From: an uncultured Fluviicola sp.
GTDB taxonomy: Bacteria; Bacteroidota; Bacteroidia; Flavobacteriales_D; Crocinitomicaceae
Reading direction: 5' to 3'
NCBI RefSeq assembly: GCF_902168135.1
Contig: NZ_CABHOL010000024.1
Coordinates: 178,008 to 242,007, forward strand
DNA length: 64,000 nt
Both the position numbers and the translations under genes were made by a program. Below the pieces are notes generated by a model that was given only the letters and a program-made list of their open reading frames with translations, ran no database searches and was not told where the DNA came from. How positions within the stretch are numbered: position 1 is the first letter of the stretch; every line of letters begins with the position of its first letter. Shown piece by piece: positions 63,925-64,000 of the stretch.

Positions 63925-64000
63925 CTGTCTCTTATACACATCTCCGAGCCCACGAGACTCCTGAGCATCTCGTATGCCGTCTTCTGCTTGAAAAAAAAAA
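63925..64000. other. Sequencing adapter contamination (Nextera end, index, P7, poly-A)
   Basis: 63925-63943 is the Tn5 mosaic end CTGTCTCTTATACACATCT. 63944-63958 is the adapter stretch CCGAGCCCACGAGAC. 63959-63966 is an 8-base index (TCCTGAGC). 63967-63990 matches the P7 flow-cell sequence (ATCTCGTATGCC ... CTGCTTG), followed by ten A. None of it is biological. Confidence 0.99.

Noticed and set aside
1..64000. tRNA or rRNA genes, prophage or integrase
   Set aside because: No T-loop/acceptor pattern, rRNA segment, phage structural gene, integrase or transposase was recognised on reading both strands; a covariance search would be decisive.

Overview
The window looks like the end of a draft contig from a member of the Bacteroidota, most likely a flavobacterium of the Fluviicola/Crocinitomicaceae type. 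The evidence is several type IX secretion (T9SS) cargo proteins, a giant SprB-repeat/CHU_C gliding-type protein, a TonB receptor paired with a DUF4249 lipoprotein, a CzcA pump fused to its TolC partner, a glycine/ornithine-lipid type acyltransferase pair, and promoters of the Bacteroidota form TAnnTTTG. The last 76 bases are not genomic. They are an Illumina Nextera transposase end, index and P7 adapter followed by poly(A), so the final gene is artificially truncated.

Layout: 1-591 is a partial unknown gene, followed by a 15-copy 21-bp tandem repeat. 1-9.4 kb on the minus strand holds a T9SS protein and a divalent-metal efflux operon (small His/Asp-rich secreted protein, CzcA-TolC fusion, CzcB-like adaptor). 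9.5-12.7 kb holds secreted unknowns, a cobalamin riboswitch in front of a small Cys-rich CWC-like protein, and an acyl-CoA thioesterase. 12.8-18.9 kb holds two related T9SS adhesin-like proteins, the second with three 723-bp FN3-GEVED modules. 19-27.5 kb holds a PhnA-like protein, GNAT, pirin, a DUF427-egtB-egtD ergothioneine cluster, a MauE-thioredoxin fusion, a retropepsin-like protein and an esterase. 27.7-38.8 kb is mostly housekeeping (TPR protein, gyrA, clpC, folD, an Lpd-like flavoprotein without redox cysteines, a YkgJ-type cysteine cluster protein).

38.9-43.7 kb is the SprB-repeat giant. 43.7-50.3 kb holds a SiaB-type kinase, a histone-deacetylase-like hydrolase, a 46-aa Cys/Lys-rich peptide, a GDPD-like lipoprotein with a SUI1 factor, pyrR-pyrB, a STAS protein and ribonuclease Z. 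50.4-56.1 kb on the minus strand holds DinB, a GlsB-like N-acyltransferase with a GlsA-like O-acyltransferase, and the DUF4249/TonB receptor pair. 56.2-61.1 kb holds pheT, a small secreted protein and bioD-bioA. 61.1-62.9 kb is an accessory patch: a DUF559 endonuclease gene embedded in dense palindromic repeats with a perfect 49-bp inverted repeat at its borders, followed by a RadC/JAMM protein.

Two window-wide patterns stand out. Seven genes have a TAnnTTTG promoter box ending only 4-5 nt before the start codon, which predicts leaderless mRNAs. Gene 3' ends carry recurring hairpin families, with a conserved loop GAGCGnAGTCGA, a shared AGTAGG outer stem, or TGTTCAAA octamer arrays. No tRNA, rRNA, CRISPR array, phage or complete insertion sequence was seen.
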